A DNA stretch of 64,000 nucleotides from Cohnella laeviribosi DSM 21336 (GTDB lineage Bacteria; Bacillota; Bacilli; Paenibacillales; Paenibacillaceae): contig NZ_KB899821.1 in assembly GCF_000378425.1 (NCBI RefSeq), positions 1-64,000 on the forward strand. Reading direction: 5' to 3'. Every line of letters begins with the position of its first letter. Within the stretch, counting starts at the first letter, position 1. Positions 8,418 through 16,300 of this stretch are shown here, piece after piece. Below the pieces are notes generated by a model. The model saw nothing but the letters and a program-made list of their open reading frames with translations, was not told the DNA's origin and ran no database searches. The position numbers were made by a program, and so were the translations under genes.

Positions 8418-8474
8418 ACCCTTCCTCCCCCAAGGCGCGTTTCCGCCGTTCCGCCGGTCGAGGTTTGCGCGTGG

Positions 8475-8801
8475 TTATCCGTTTTCGTTCTTATCGCGGT
8501 TTTCGTTCTGTTCGCGGCTTGCAAGCAGTTCGTCCAAGCGGCGCTCCAGCCGCTCGATATCCTCCTTCGTCGCCCAGTTCCGCTCGCCAAGCGCCGCCTG
8601 GACGCGTTCCTGAATGAACGCTTCGATTTTTTGCCGGGACTCTTCGCCCTTTTTCAACCATTCATCGACGAAAGCAAGCGATTCCGGCCGACTCATTTCT
8701 CCTTTTTTGACCAGTTCGTCGACGATCTTTTCCACCTGTTCCTTGCTGGCCACGGCCAGCCCTATTCCCAATGATACGGCCTTGTTCAAAACGTCTCTCA
8801 T
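8475..8801 (-). CDS. Phasin-like coiled-coil protein
   Basis: A 108-residue protein. The start at 8801 is set by GGAGG 8 nt upstream; a longer frame has no such site. It begins MRDVLNKAVSLGIGLAVASK, a hydrophobic helix, then the helical EQVEKIVDELVKKGEMS region and a charged coiled coil ending in NENRDKNENG. This resembles small phasin/PhaF-type proteins that coat polyhydroxyalkanoate granules. Its position just before the UbiB-like gene suggests co-transcription. No PHA synthase is in the window, so the granule role is not established. Confidence 0.75.
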   Translation of the reverse strand: MRDVLNKAVSLGIGLAVASKEQVEKIVDELVKKGEMSRPESLAFVDEWLKKGEESRQKIEAFIQERVQAALGERNWATKEDIERLERRLDELLASREQNENRDKNENG

Positions 8802-9060
8802 TGCGCAGCCTCCTTTTCTATAGAAAAAAATGTATTGCCGCTGGTTGACGTTAGTGTGGATTATCGGTCGTTCTTTATACTTGTGCGTCCGTTTCAATAT
8901 TTCGATTATTCTTTTACCTTAATGGTACGTCATGGCGGACGAAAGTCAACAAGCGTTTCTCCCGAAAGGGCTTCCGTGCGTAAGGCGTGCTTTGCGAAAA
9001 AAAGGCCGCCCTCGGGACAGTCGGCATAAAGCCGCGCCCGGAGCAGCCTGTATCGGCATG

Positions 9061-9828
9061 TCAATCGTTCGCTTCTTGTTCCCCGGAAGCCGTTTGCCTG
9101 GGCTTCGGTTTGCGCTCGGCGGCACGTTCGGCGGCGACGCGGGCCGCGTTGTCCGCGATCGCTTGCTCGCCGATCAGCGCTTCCAGCCGGTAGATCGGCT
9201 GCCCGAGCCCGACGAACTTCTCTTCGTATTCGGTCAGCACCAAGTCTTCGCGGAGACCTTCCCTGTGCAAATGCAGCGAAATGTTGCGCATCTGGATCCC
9301 GCAATCCGAAAAGCTGTTGAGCGAGTATTCGAACAGCGTCAGCGAGTCGGTCTTGAAATGGATCTCGCCGCGTTCGTTCAGGACGGCCTTGTATTTTTCC
9401 AGCATCCGCGGATGCGTCAACCGGCGCCGCGCATGCTTTTTTTTCGGCCACGGATCGCTGAAATTCAAATAGATCCGCTCCAGCTCGCCGGGCGCGAACA
9501 TTTCCTCCAAATATTCCACGTTGCCGCGGACAAGCGCCAGATTCGGCACGCGGTCCGAACCCTTTTCCCGCCAGGCCGCCCTCGCCTTTTCGCTCCCGCG
9601 CCGGAGCAGTTCGTCGTACATGTCCATTCCGATGTAGTTGATTTCGGGATGGTTCGTGCTCATCGTGCTGATAAAACGGCCTTTGCCCATGCCGAGTTCG
9701 GCGTGAATCGGACGGTCGTTGCCGAAAAACTCGCGCCATTTTCCTCTCAGCGCCCGCGGCTCCAGCACGACCAAATCCGGCTGCGCCTCCAGACTCTCTC
9801 TTATATTTTTCCTGCCACGCAGTCTCAT
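9061..9828 (-). CDS. trmB: tRNA (guanine-N7)-methyltransferase
   Basis: A 255-residue class I methyltransferase that makes m7G46 in tRNA with S-adenosylmethionine. Signatures are the AELGMGKGRF SAM loop (residues 43-52), the IGMDMYDE acidic strand end, and the SDPWPKKKHARRRL motif that places the catalytic Asp and the tRNA-binding residues. The last 35 or so residues are an Ala/Glu/Lys-rich extension (NAARVAAERAAERKPKPR) beyond the usual 215-220 residue length. GGAGG precedes the ATG. It is a single gene. Confidence 0.96.
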   Translation of the reverse strand: MRLRGRKNIRESLEAQPDLVVLEPRALRGKWREFFGNDRPIHAELGMGKGRFISTMSTNHPEINYIGMDMYDELLRRGSEKARAAWREKGSDRVPNLALVRGNVEYLEEMFAPGELERIYLNFSDPWPKKKHARRRLTHPRMLEKYKAVLNERGEIHFKTDSLTLFEYSLNSFSDCGIQMRNISLHLHREGLREDLVLTEYEEKFVGLGQPIYRLEALIGEQAIADNAARVAAERAAERKPKPRQTASGEQEAND

Positions 9829-10201
9829 ACCTTGTCCTCCCGCTATCCCTTCGTCCGGGTCTCCGGCGGCTTCCGCCGCATTCCTTGTCCGGCCTCAAGC
9901 ATCGTCACCTATTTTGCCCAATCCGCACTCAATTGTAAAGAGAATCGTAAGGAGCCGGCGCGGGCTTGAACCTATCGCCGATCCCGCAACATAATCCGGT
10001 TGCTTTTTAGGCGCTTCGACCGCAAATTCCCGCAGATTTGTCCCGGCGAATCTGGTAAACAAAAAAAAGCCGCGCCCGTTGCCGGACTCGGCGGTCTTTC
10101 CTCTCATGCGGCCGGATTGCGCCCGTCGGCAGCCTGACGGGTACGGTTGCGCTTCCGTCGGCGCCGGATTTGACGGCAAGCTCAACGGACGAACCGGCGG
10201 C
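9829..10201. other. Intergenic stretch between trmB and a small gene
   Basis: No gene is supported. It holds a 6-bp stem CAGATT/AATCTG at 10033-10054 and a terminator-like hairpin at 10061-10096. Codon-like structure is absent. Confidence 0.5.
10061..10096 (-). terminator. Terminator of the 62-residue protein gene
   Basis: On the minus strand an imperfect GC-rich hairpin (CCGCCGAGTCCGG with CGGGCGCGGC) is followed by an eight-T run. It lies about 105 bp past the stop codon at 10202. Confidence 0.55.
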
Positions 10202-10390
10202 TCAATTCAGCGGTTTCGCTTCTTCGATTTCGTACTGAATGTCGAGCGCCTCTTGAAGCTTTCTCTTGGCGGACACTTCCACGGAGTGGTTGTTGTGGAA
10301 CTTGATGCCCGTAAGCGCCATCACTTCCTTGACGGTCAGCTCAACCTTTACCGTATCGTCCCCTTGCGGGATCTTCACGTTGGAAGTCAT
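10202..10390 (-). CDS. Conserved-looking small acidic/basic protein, unknown
   Basis: A 62-residue protein that I do not recognise. The start at 10390 follows GAGGTGAGG with proper spacing. It reads MTSNVKIPQGDDTVKVELTV and continues KEVMALTGIKFHNN, with a conserved-looking amphipathic C-terminus rich in Lys and Glu. It has no signal peptide and no membrane segment. It has its own strong promoter (10513-10541), a leader of about 115 nt with a GGGGCgaatGCCCC hairpin, and a terminator, so it is probably a real, well-expressed gene. Confidence 0.72.
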   Translation of the reverse strand: MTSNVKIPQGDDTVKVELTVKEVMALTGIKFHNNHSVEVSAKRKLQEALDIQYEIEEAKPLN

Positions 10391-10821
10391 GATCCTCACC
10401 TCTCGCTTTCTCCAAATTGCATTGCGGGGCGAATGCCCCTTGTGACGGAGCAGCATGCAGTACTGGAATTAGAGGGCGATGTCAGCTATTTTTGTTGATT
10501 TGGCGCACTTTTAATATAACACATCATGTAAGGTATATCAAGATGAAATCGCTTTATTTTGCAAAATATCCGCATCTGCATTTTCGGAGCCCGACATCAG
10601 TATTTCCTAAAAAAGATAAATCAAACCAGTACGGAAACGAAGCAATCCTGCAGCCGCCGCAACGCAGCCCGCGGTCCGTTGCCGAACTTCGGCGGCGGAA
10701 CCGGAACCGGCCGGCCTTAAACGGGAGCCGTCCCGGCCGCCCTGTCCTCCCCGTTCTCGCCACGAGACCGATTTTCCGGTACAATGGAGAAAGCGAATGG
10801 AGGCAAGGAGAAGCAAAGCCT
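10391..10821. other. Divergent intergenic stretch before mnmL
   Basis: It holds the promoter and leader of the small minus-strand gene. The plus-strand part (10542-10821) must contain the mnmL promoter; a TACAAT at 10779-10784 could be its -10, but no clear -35 fits. No gene is supported. Confidence 0.4.
10513..10541 (-). promoter_or_regulatory. Sigma-A promoter of the 62-residue protein gene
   Basis: On the minus strand TTGATA (10536-10541), a 17-bp spacer and TATATT (10513-10518). Confidence 0.8.
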
Positions 10822-11784
10822 ATGCAAACGATCGAAACGGAATCTTACGGCTTGCCGCTTGAATGGGCCGGGAAAAGGTTTCACACCTGGAATTACGAAA
10901 TGCGGCAGACGTTCGGAACGAAAGTATTCAAGGTTATGCTGGATGCGGGATTTACATGCCCGAACCGGGACGGCACGATCGCCGCGGGCGGCTGCACGTT
11001 CTGCAGCGCGCGCGGCTCCGGCGATTTTGCGGGCAGCCGCCGCGACGATCTCGTCACGCAGTTTAATACGGTGCGGGACCGCCAGCATCGGAAATGGCCG
11101 GAAGCGAAGTACATCGGCTACTTTCAGGCATATACGAACACGTACGCTCCGCTTGCTACGCTCAAGGAATATTACGAAGTCATTTTGCAGCAGCCGGGCG
11201 TCGTCGGCTTGTCGATCGCCACGCGTCCTGATTGTCTGCCGGATGATGTGGTTAATTATTTGGCGGAGCTGAACGAAAGAACTTATTTGTGGCTCGAGAT
11301 GGGGCTCCAGACGGTGCACGAATCGACTTCCAAACTCATTAACCGCGCCCACGACACCGCCTGTTACCTGGATGCGGTCCGGCGGCTGCGCGAGAGGGGC
11401 ATTCGCGTCTGCGCCCATATCATTTACGGGCTGCCCGGCGAGACGCGCGAGATGATGCTCGAAACGGGGCGGCAGGTGGCGGAAATGGACGTGCAGGGCA
11501 TCAAAATCCACCTGCTTCATCTCATGCGCAAGACGCCGATGGTTCGGCAGTGGCGCGAAGGCCTTGTGCGGTTTCTGGAACAGGACGAATACGTCAATTT
11601 GGTCGTCGACACGCTGGAAATGCTGCCGCCGGACATGATCGTTCACCGGCTCACGGGAGACGCTCCGCGCGAGCTGCTGATCGGCCCGATGTGGAGCTTG
11701 CGGAAATGGGAAGTGCTGAACGCGATCGACGCCGAGCTGGCCCGCCGCAACAGCTGGCAGGGCAAGCGCTGGAAGGGGCGCTGA
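10822..11784 (+). CDS. mnmL: TIGR01212-type radical SAM protein (YtqA/MnmL)
   Basis: A 320-residue radical SAM enzyme. The start at 10822 follows AAGGAG; the frame is open upstream but without other signals. The cluster-binding motif is atypical, CPNRDGTIAAGGCTFC (three Cys as C-X10-C-X2-C), as in the YtqA family. The barrel continues with VGLSIATRPDCLP and LWLEMGLQT. In Bacillus subtilis ytqA and ytqB lie side by side and, from memory, have been assigned to the last steps of mnm5s2U34 synthesis in tRNA wobble uridines as MnmL and MnmM. The downstream neighbour here is the YtqB homologue, 3 bp away, which supports this role. Confidence 0.88.
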   Translation: MQTIETESYGLPLEWAGKRFHTWNYEMRQTFGTKVFKVMLDAGFTCPNRDGTIAAGGCTFCSARGSGDFAGSRRDDLVTQFNTVRDRQHRKWPEAKYIGYFQAYTNTYAPLATLKEYYEVILQQPGVVGLSIATRPDCLPDDVVNYLAELNERTYLWLEMGLQTVHESTSKLINRAHDTACYLDAVRRLRERGIRVCAHIIYGLPGETREMMLETGRQVAEMDVQGIKIHLLHLMRKTPMVRQWREGLVRFLEQDEYVNLVVDTLEMLPPDMIVHRLTGDAPRELLIGPMWSLRKWEVLNAIDAELARRNSWQGKRWKGR

Positions 11785-11787
11785 GCG

Positions 11788-12549
11788 ATGGGCTTCCTGT
11801 CCGTGCTCGGCATGGCTCAGCGCTGGGTCGCGGAACGCGCGGGACCGGGCGCCGTCGCCGTCGACGCGACGGCGGGCGGAGGCGTCGACACGCTGTTTCT
11901 CGCCCGAACCGTCGGCCCGCGCGGGTTCGTGTACGCCTTCGACATCCAGGAAGCCGCGCTTACGCGCACGCGGAACAGACTCGCGGCCGAAGGCGCGGTC
12001 GTGCTGACGCGGGCGCCTGACGGCGGCTGCAGGGATGCCGTGCGGGCGGAAGCCGCCTCCGGCGGCGGCCAAATGCCGGCGGCGCGCCGGGAGCCCGCCC
12101 GCTTAACGGCCAAGGAGAACGGTCTGGCCCCGGTGCTGTTGCTGCGCGCCGGGCACGAGCGAATGGGCGAACTGGTCGCAAGCCGCCACCGGGGCCATGT
12201 CCGCGCCGTTATGTTTAACCTCGGTTTTCTGCCCGGAGCGGATACGGACCGCTCCATCATCACGCGGCCGGACACGACGATCCCGGCGATGGAAACGGCG
12301 CTCGAGCTTCTGGCGCCCGGCGGCGTGCTTACGGCCGTCGTGTATCCCGGGCATGAAGGCGGCGACGAGGAAGCGCGGGAGGTTGAGCGCTGGATGACGG
12401 CGCTGCCGGCCTCCCGGGCCCAGCTTGCCCTCTACCGCATGCCTCAGAAACCGGCTGCGCCGTATTTGCTTGCGCTGGAAAAACGCGGCGCCGTTGCGGC
12501 CGTTTCCGGATTTTTTCACACAAAGGAGGACAACCAACATGACGATTAA
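11788..12549 (+). CDS. mnmM: tRNA wobble-uridine methyltransferase (YtqB/MnmM) with an inserted loop
   Basis: A class I SAM methyltransferase of the YtqB family: VDATAGGGVDTLFLA (SAM loop), MFNLGFLPGAD and VYPGHEGG are its signatures. YtqB/MnmM methylates 5-aminomethyl-2-thiouridine in tRNA. At 253 residues it is about 60 longer than usual. The excess is a low-complexity, Ala/Arg/Gly-rich stretch at about 72-115, between SAM strand 2 and the YtqB core, which looks like an in-frame insertion. The gene follows mnmL after 3 bp and overlaps the start of manA by 11 bp, so the three are coupled. Confidence 0.88.
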   Translation: MGFLSVLGMAQRWVAERAGPGAVAVDATAGGGVDTLFLARTVGPRGFVYAFDIQEAALTRTRNRLAAEGAVVLTRAPDGGCRDAVRAEAASGGGQMPAARREPARLTAKENGLAPVLLLRAGHERMGELVASRHRGHVRAVMFNLGFLPGADTDRSIITRPDTTIPAMETALELLAPGGVLTAVVYPGHEGGDEEAREVERWMTALPASRAQLALYRMPQKPAAPYLLALEKRGAVAAVSGFFHTKEDNQHDD

Positions 12550-13510
12550 ACCGTATCCCTTGCAATTTAAGCCCGAATTCAAAGAACGCGTCTGGGGCGG
12601 ACGGGCGCTGGAGCGCTTCGGCTTCGACGTGCCGGAAGGCCATATCGGCGAAGGCTGGATGATCGCCGATCATCCGAACGGCGTGTCGCACGTGCTCAAC
12701 GGCGAGCTGGCCGGGAAGGGGCTGGACGAAGTCCGCGAAACCGTAGGGCCCGAATGGTTCGGCAAGCAAGGCGCTTTGTCCGCCAACGGCCGCTTCCCCC
12801 TGCTGATCAAGCTGCTGGACTGCAACGACGATTTGTCCGTTCAGGTGCACCCGAACGACAGTTATGAACGGCTGCCGAAAGGGGAGCTGGGCAAAACGGA
12901 AATGTGGTACGTGCTGGACGCAAAGCCGGGCGCGAAGATCATCTACGGCCTGAAGCCCGGCGTCGACCGCAAGGCGCTCGAGCAAGCCATCGCGGAAAAC
13001 CGCATCATGGACACGCTCCAGGAGGTGCCGGTCAAAGCGGGCGACACGTTCTACATCCCCGCAGGGACCGTGCATGCGCTGTGCTCCGGCGTGCTGGTGG
13101 CCGAAATCCAGCAAAACTCCGACACGACTTACCGTCTGTACGACTACAACCGGCCGGGACTCGACGGGAAGCCGCGGGAGCTTCATATCGAGGATTCGCT
13201 CAACGTCATCGCCTATGAGGGCGCCGGCGCGACAAGAATGGACACCAGCGGGGCGAAACCGGGAGAATGGCTGAATCTGGCGACTTCTCCGTATTTTACG
13301 ACGGACAAGGGCGTCGTGGACGGCCCCTGGGCGCTTTCCACCGATCCGTCCAGCTTCGTCGTCCTGATTGTGGCCGAAGGCGCCGGCTCGATCCGCTGGT
13401 CCGGCGAGTCGCTGGCCGCCAAAGCGGGCGACTGCTTCCTGCTTCCGGCCAACCTGGGATCGTACACGCTCGACGGAAAAATGACCGTGCTGCGCAGCCG
13501 TCTTCCTTAA
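12539..13510 (+). CDS. manA: Mannose-6-phosphate isomerase, class I type
   Basis: A 323-residue cupin enzyme that interconverts mannose 6-phosphate and fructose 6-phosphate. The zinc-site segments are LSVQVHPND (residues 97-105), GKTEMWYVL and the second-cupin PAGTVHAL. KERVWGGRAL near the N-terminus is typical of the Bacillus ManA group. The ATG at 12539 has AAAGGAGG 9 nt upstream and lies inside the end of mnmM. The product feeds mannose into glycolysis or supplies mannose phosphate for envelope sugars. Confidence 0.95.
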   Translation: MTIKPYPLQFKPEFKERVWGGRALERFGFDVPEGHIGEGWMIADHPNGVSHVLNGELAGKGLDEVRETVGPEWFGKQGALSANGRFPLLIKLLDCNDDLSVQVHPNDSYERLPKGELGKTEMWYVLDAKPGAKIIYGLKPGVDRKALEQAIAENRIMDTLQEVPVKAGDTFYIPAGTVHALCSGVLVAEIQQNSDTTYRLYDYNRPGLDGKPRELHIEDSLNVIAYEGAGATRMDTSGAKPGEWLNLATSPYFTTDKGVVDGPWALSTDPSSFVVLIVAEGAGSIRWSGESLAAKAGDCFLLPANLGSYTLDGKMTVLRSRLP

Positions 13511-13587
13511 TCCGGAAAAACGATGGCGACCGCAACGCCTGCAGGGGATGGTTTCGCTCGATTGCGCGGGAAGGGAGTCGATAAAGG

Positions 13588-14052
13588 ATGCTTAAGGCGT
13601 TGGTGTTGCCGGGAATCGGCCTCGCCATGTGGGTCGTCGTCACGCTGTTTTTCATGCTTTTCGGGGATTGGGTGCTGGTCGGAACGGACGATCCTCATTT
13701 CGGCGCCTCCCTGTTTCTGCTCGAGGCGCTGACGCTGTTTGTGCTCGTCGGCCTTTCGCTGATCGTGCGGCTGCGGCTGTTCCCCCAAAAGGGCTCGGCC
13801 ACCCGGCTCGGCTATTGGGCCGCCGCGATCGGCCTGCCGCTGAATGCCGCCGCCATCTGGAATCGCGGCCTCGTCTTTTCCGATCTAGACGACGGACAGC
13901 TCATCGCGTACACGATCTGGATGACGGTGGCCTACGCGCTGACTTTGCTTGTTCCGGCCGCGACCGACCGCCTGATCCGAACGCGCGCCCGGGATGGGAA
14001 AGAGCCCTCCCCGAATGGCCAAGCGGAAGAAGAACCGGCAGCGTTGCGATAA
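13588..14052 (+). CDS. Four-helix membrane protein, unknown
   Basis: A 154-residue protein with four hydrophobic segments at roughly 5-27, 38-60, 73-92 and 105-128, and a charged C-terminal tail (RARDGKEPSPNGQAEEE). It resembles small DUF5367-type membrane proteins of Bacilli in length and layout, but that assignment is tentative. GGGAGTCG-type sequence before the ATG gives a weak ribosome binding site. It lies between manA and moaB in the same direction and could be part of either transcript. No function can be given. Confidence 0.75.
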   Translation: MLKALVLPGIGLAMWVVVTLFFMLFGDWVLVGTDDPHFGASLFLLEALTLFVLVGLSLIVRLRLFPQKGSATRLGYWAAAIGLPLNAAAIWNRGLVFSDLDDGQLIAYTIWMTVAYALTLLVPAATDRLIRTRARDGKEPSPNGQAEEEPAALR

Positions 14053-14179
14053 AGCGATAAAGTGAAAAAGCGAGAGACCAAAACCGGGGAAGTCCGCAGC
14101 TAGCCGGCCCCGTCCGCCAAGCCGTCCTGACATGGCGAAGGCTTGTCGGCATTCTTTTGGATCCAAAGGAGTCCGTCCC

Positions 14180-14698
14180 ATGTCCACGTCTACCGAACAA
14201 CATCGCAGCGAAGCGCCCGCCACCGTCTCCTGTCTCATCATTACCGTATCCGACACGCGCACCCTGGAAACGGACAAAAGCGGGGCGCTGATTCGCGACC
14301 TGCTCGAAAGCGGCGGCCATCGGGTCGCCGGCCGAATCATCGTGCCCGACGAGTTCGACCGCATCGCAAGCGCGATCCGCCAAGCGGCGGACGATCCGGA
14401 GGTCGAGGCGATTTTGCTGAACGGCGGCACGGGAATCGCTGCGCGCGACACGACCTACGAAGCGGTTCAAAGCCTGCTGGATAAGGAGATGCCGGGATTC
14501 GGCGAAATTTTCCGCTTCCTCAGCTTCACCGAAGACATCGGTCCGGCGGCCATTCTGTCGCGCGCCATCGCCGGCACGATCGGGCGGAAGGCCGTCTTCT
14601 CGATGCCCGGCTCGACCGGAGCGGTAAAGCTCGCCATGACCCGGCTGATCGTGCCGGAACTCGGGCACGTGATGCGGGAAATCTACAAGGACCGGTAG
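14180..14698 (+). CDS. moaB: Molybdenum cofactor biosynthesis protein B family
   Basis: A 172-residue MoaB/Mog-fold protein. The ATG at 14180 follows AAAGGAG with 8-nt spacing. The fold is shown by LIITVSDTRTLETDKSG, the molybdopterin-binding LLNGGTGIAARDTTYEAV loop, and EIFRFLSFTEDIGPAAILSRA. MoaB and MogA proteins bind molybdopterin and adenylylate it before molybdenum insertion. No other molybdenum cofactor gene is in the window. It is followed by a terminator at 14840-14872. Confidence 0.93.
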   Translation: MSTSTEQHRSEAPATVSCLIITVSDTRTLETDKSGALIRDLLESGGHRVAGRIIVPDEFDRIASAIRQAADDPEVEAILLNGGTGIAARDTTYEAVQSLLDKEMPGFGEIFRFLSFTEDIGPAAILSRAIAGTIGRKAVFSMPGSTGAVKLAMTRLIVPELGHVMREIYKDR

Positions 14699-14839
14699 CA
14701 TATCCGGTCCCGTCCGGCGCTGGACGAAACCGAAGCCGGGCTTAAGAACGAATGGCAAGAAAGAGGCTGTCTTAAAGGAAGGAATTCTGCTTTAGAGGCA
14801 GCACGGTCAACCGGATGAAGCCGTTAAACAAACCAAAAA

Positions 14840-14872
14840 GGGATCGTGCAGAGGTTATTTCTGCACAATCCC
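14840..14872. terminator. Bidirectional terminator between moaB and the aldo/keto reductase gene
   Basis: A 13-bp stem with one mismatch (GGGATCGTGCAG with CTGCACAATCCC) encloses an 8-nt loop. Plus-strand reading continues ATTTCGGTTTTGTT and minus-strand reading CTTTTTGGTTT, so it can serve both converging genes. Confidence 0.7.
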
Positions 14873-14915
14873 ATTTCGGTTTTGTTCGATACCGCAATAC
14901 ATCGAAATCACAGTT

Positions 14916-15175
14916 CCGCTCATCCGGTCCGGCGGCCCGGATGCCTAATTTTATTGCTTTTTCGGCAATTAAATCGGGGAGACGCACGAAAACGGGCTTT
15001 GCAGTTGCTTTTATAGCAACTGCAGCCCCGCTCATCCGGTCTGGCGGGCCGTCTCCCCGATTTTATTGCTTTTTCGGCAATTAAATCGGGGAGACGGGCG
15101 AAAACGGGCTTTGCAGTTGCTTTTATAGCAGCTGCAGCCCCGCTCATCCGGTCCGGCGGCCCGGATGCTTCTAAG
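14916..15175. repeat. 112-bp direct repeats with long internal hairpins
   Basis: Copies start at 14916 and 15028, with a partial third at 15140, an exact 112-bp period. Each contains an 8-bp hairpin GCAGTTGC/GCAACTGC and half of a 21-bp near-perfect inverted repeat (15049-15069 with 15077-15097, CCGTCTCCCCG...CGGGGAGACGG). The repeats lie between the converging moaB and aldo/keto reductase genes. They have no coding potential and may be a multiplied terminator or the remnant of a small mobile element. Confidence 0.9.
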
Positions 15176-15216
15176 CTCCCGCATTTGATGGAATATTGTG
15201 CGAGCTATCCGCTTCT

Positions 15217-16209
15217 TTATCCGCGCAAAATCTCTTCGATCCGCTGCAGTTCCTCTTCCGTAAAATCGAGGCGGTTGACCGTCGCGACGTTGTCGTCGAT
15301 CTGCTCTACGCGGCTTGCGCCGATCAGCACCGTCGTGACGCGGCCCCCGCGCAGCACCCAGGCCAGCGCCATCTGCGCCAGCGACTGGCCTCTTTCCGCC
15401 GCCAGATCGTTCAGCCGTCTGACCTTGTCCAGCTTGTCCGGCGTAATGCTGTCCTTGCTCAGGAACACGGAAGCGCCCGCCGCACGGGAATCTTCCGGAA
15501 TGCCCTTCAGGTATTTGTTCGTCAGCAGACCTTGCTCCAACGGCGAAAACGCGATGGAGCCGACGCCGTTTTCCTCCAGCACGTCGAGCAGCCCGTTCTC
15601 GACCCACCGGTCGAACATGCTGTAGCGCGGCTGGTGGATCAGCAGCGGCGTGCCCAGATCCTTCAGAATCCGAATCGCTTTTGCCGTATCTTCGGCGTTG
15701 TAGTTGGAGATGCCGACGTACAGCGCTTTGCCGGAACGCACGATATGATCGAGGGCAGCCATCGTCTCCTCAAGCGGCGTTTCCGGATCGGGGCGGTGAT
15801 GGTAGAAGATATCCACGTAATCCAGCCCCAACCGCTTCAGGCTTTGGTCGAGACTGGACACGAGATATTTGCGGGAACCCCAATCTCCGTACGGTCCGGG
15901 CCACATGTAGTAGCCGGCCTTCGTCGAGATGACGAGCTCGTCGCGATACGGCTTCAGGTCGGTGGCCAGCAGGCGGCCGAAATTTTCTTCCGCCGATCCC
16001 GGAGGCGGCCCGTAGTTGTTCGCCAGGTCGAAATGCGTGATGCCCAGATCGAACGCCCGTCTGACAATGGCGCGCCCGTTCTCGAATTTGTCCGTTCCGC
16101 CGAAGTTGTGCCACAGGCCAAGCGAAATGGCCGGCAGCTTCAACCCGGAGCGTCCGCAGCGGTTGTATTTCATGCCTTCGTAGCGATTCTCGTTCGCCAA
16201 GTATACCAT
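15217..16209 (-). CDS. Aldo/keto reductase, L-glyceraldehyde-3-phosphate reductase type
   Basis: A 330-residue NADPH-dependent reductase. The start at 16209 follows AGGAGAGGGG. The N-terminal YNRCGRSGLKLPAISLGLWHNF matches the YghZ/Gpr subgroup. The catalytic tetrad fits: FDLANNYG (Asp and Tyr), ISTKAGY (Lys) and DIFYHHRPD (His). YghZ enzymes reduce L-glyceraldehyde 3-phosphate and methylglyoxal-like aldehydes. The C-terminal ASRVEQIDDN loop is the usual cofactor-binding end. It is a single gene, 91 bp downstream of a radical SAM gene on the same strand. Confidence 0.92.
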   Translation of the reverse strand: MVYLANENRYEGMKYNRCGRSGLKLPAISLGLWHNFGGTDKFENGRAIVRRAFDLGITHFDLANNYGPPPGSAEENFGRLLATDLKPYRDELVISTKAGYYMWPGPYGDWGSRKYLVSSLDQSLKRLGLDYVDIFYHHRPDPETPLEETMAALDHIVRSGKALYVGISNYNAEDTAKAIRILKDLGTPLLIHQPRYSMFDRWVENGLLDVLEENGVGSIAFSPLEQGLLTNKYLKGIPEDSRAAGASVFLSKDSITPDKLDKVRRLNDLAAERGQSLAQMALAWVLRGGRVTTVLIGASRVEQIDDNVATVNRLDFTEEELQRIEEILRG

Positions 16210-16300
16210 GCGTCGTTGCCCCTCTCCTATTTCCATATAAATGATGAATGCTCCGCGCTCTCGCTCCGCTGCAAGGGTGCCGCGCCCGAAAAACAGCCGG

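Noticed and set aside
14760-14800. Possible insertion-sequence end (GAGGCTGTC)
   Set aside because: No matching inverted end, no transposase fragment and no target duplication could be seen.
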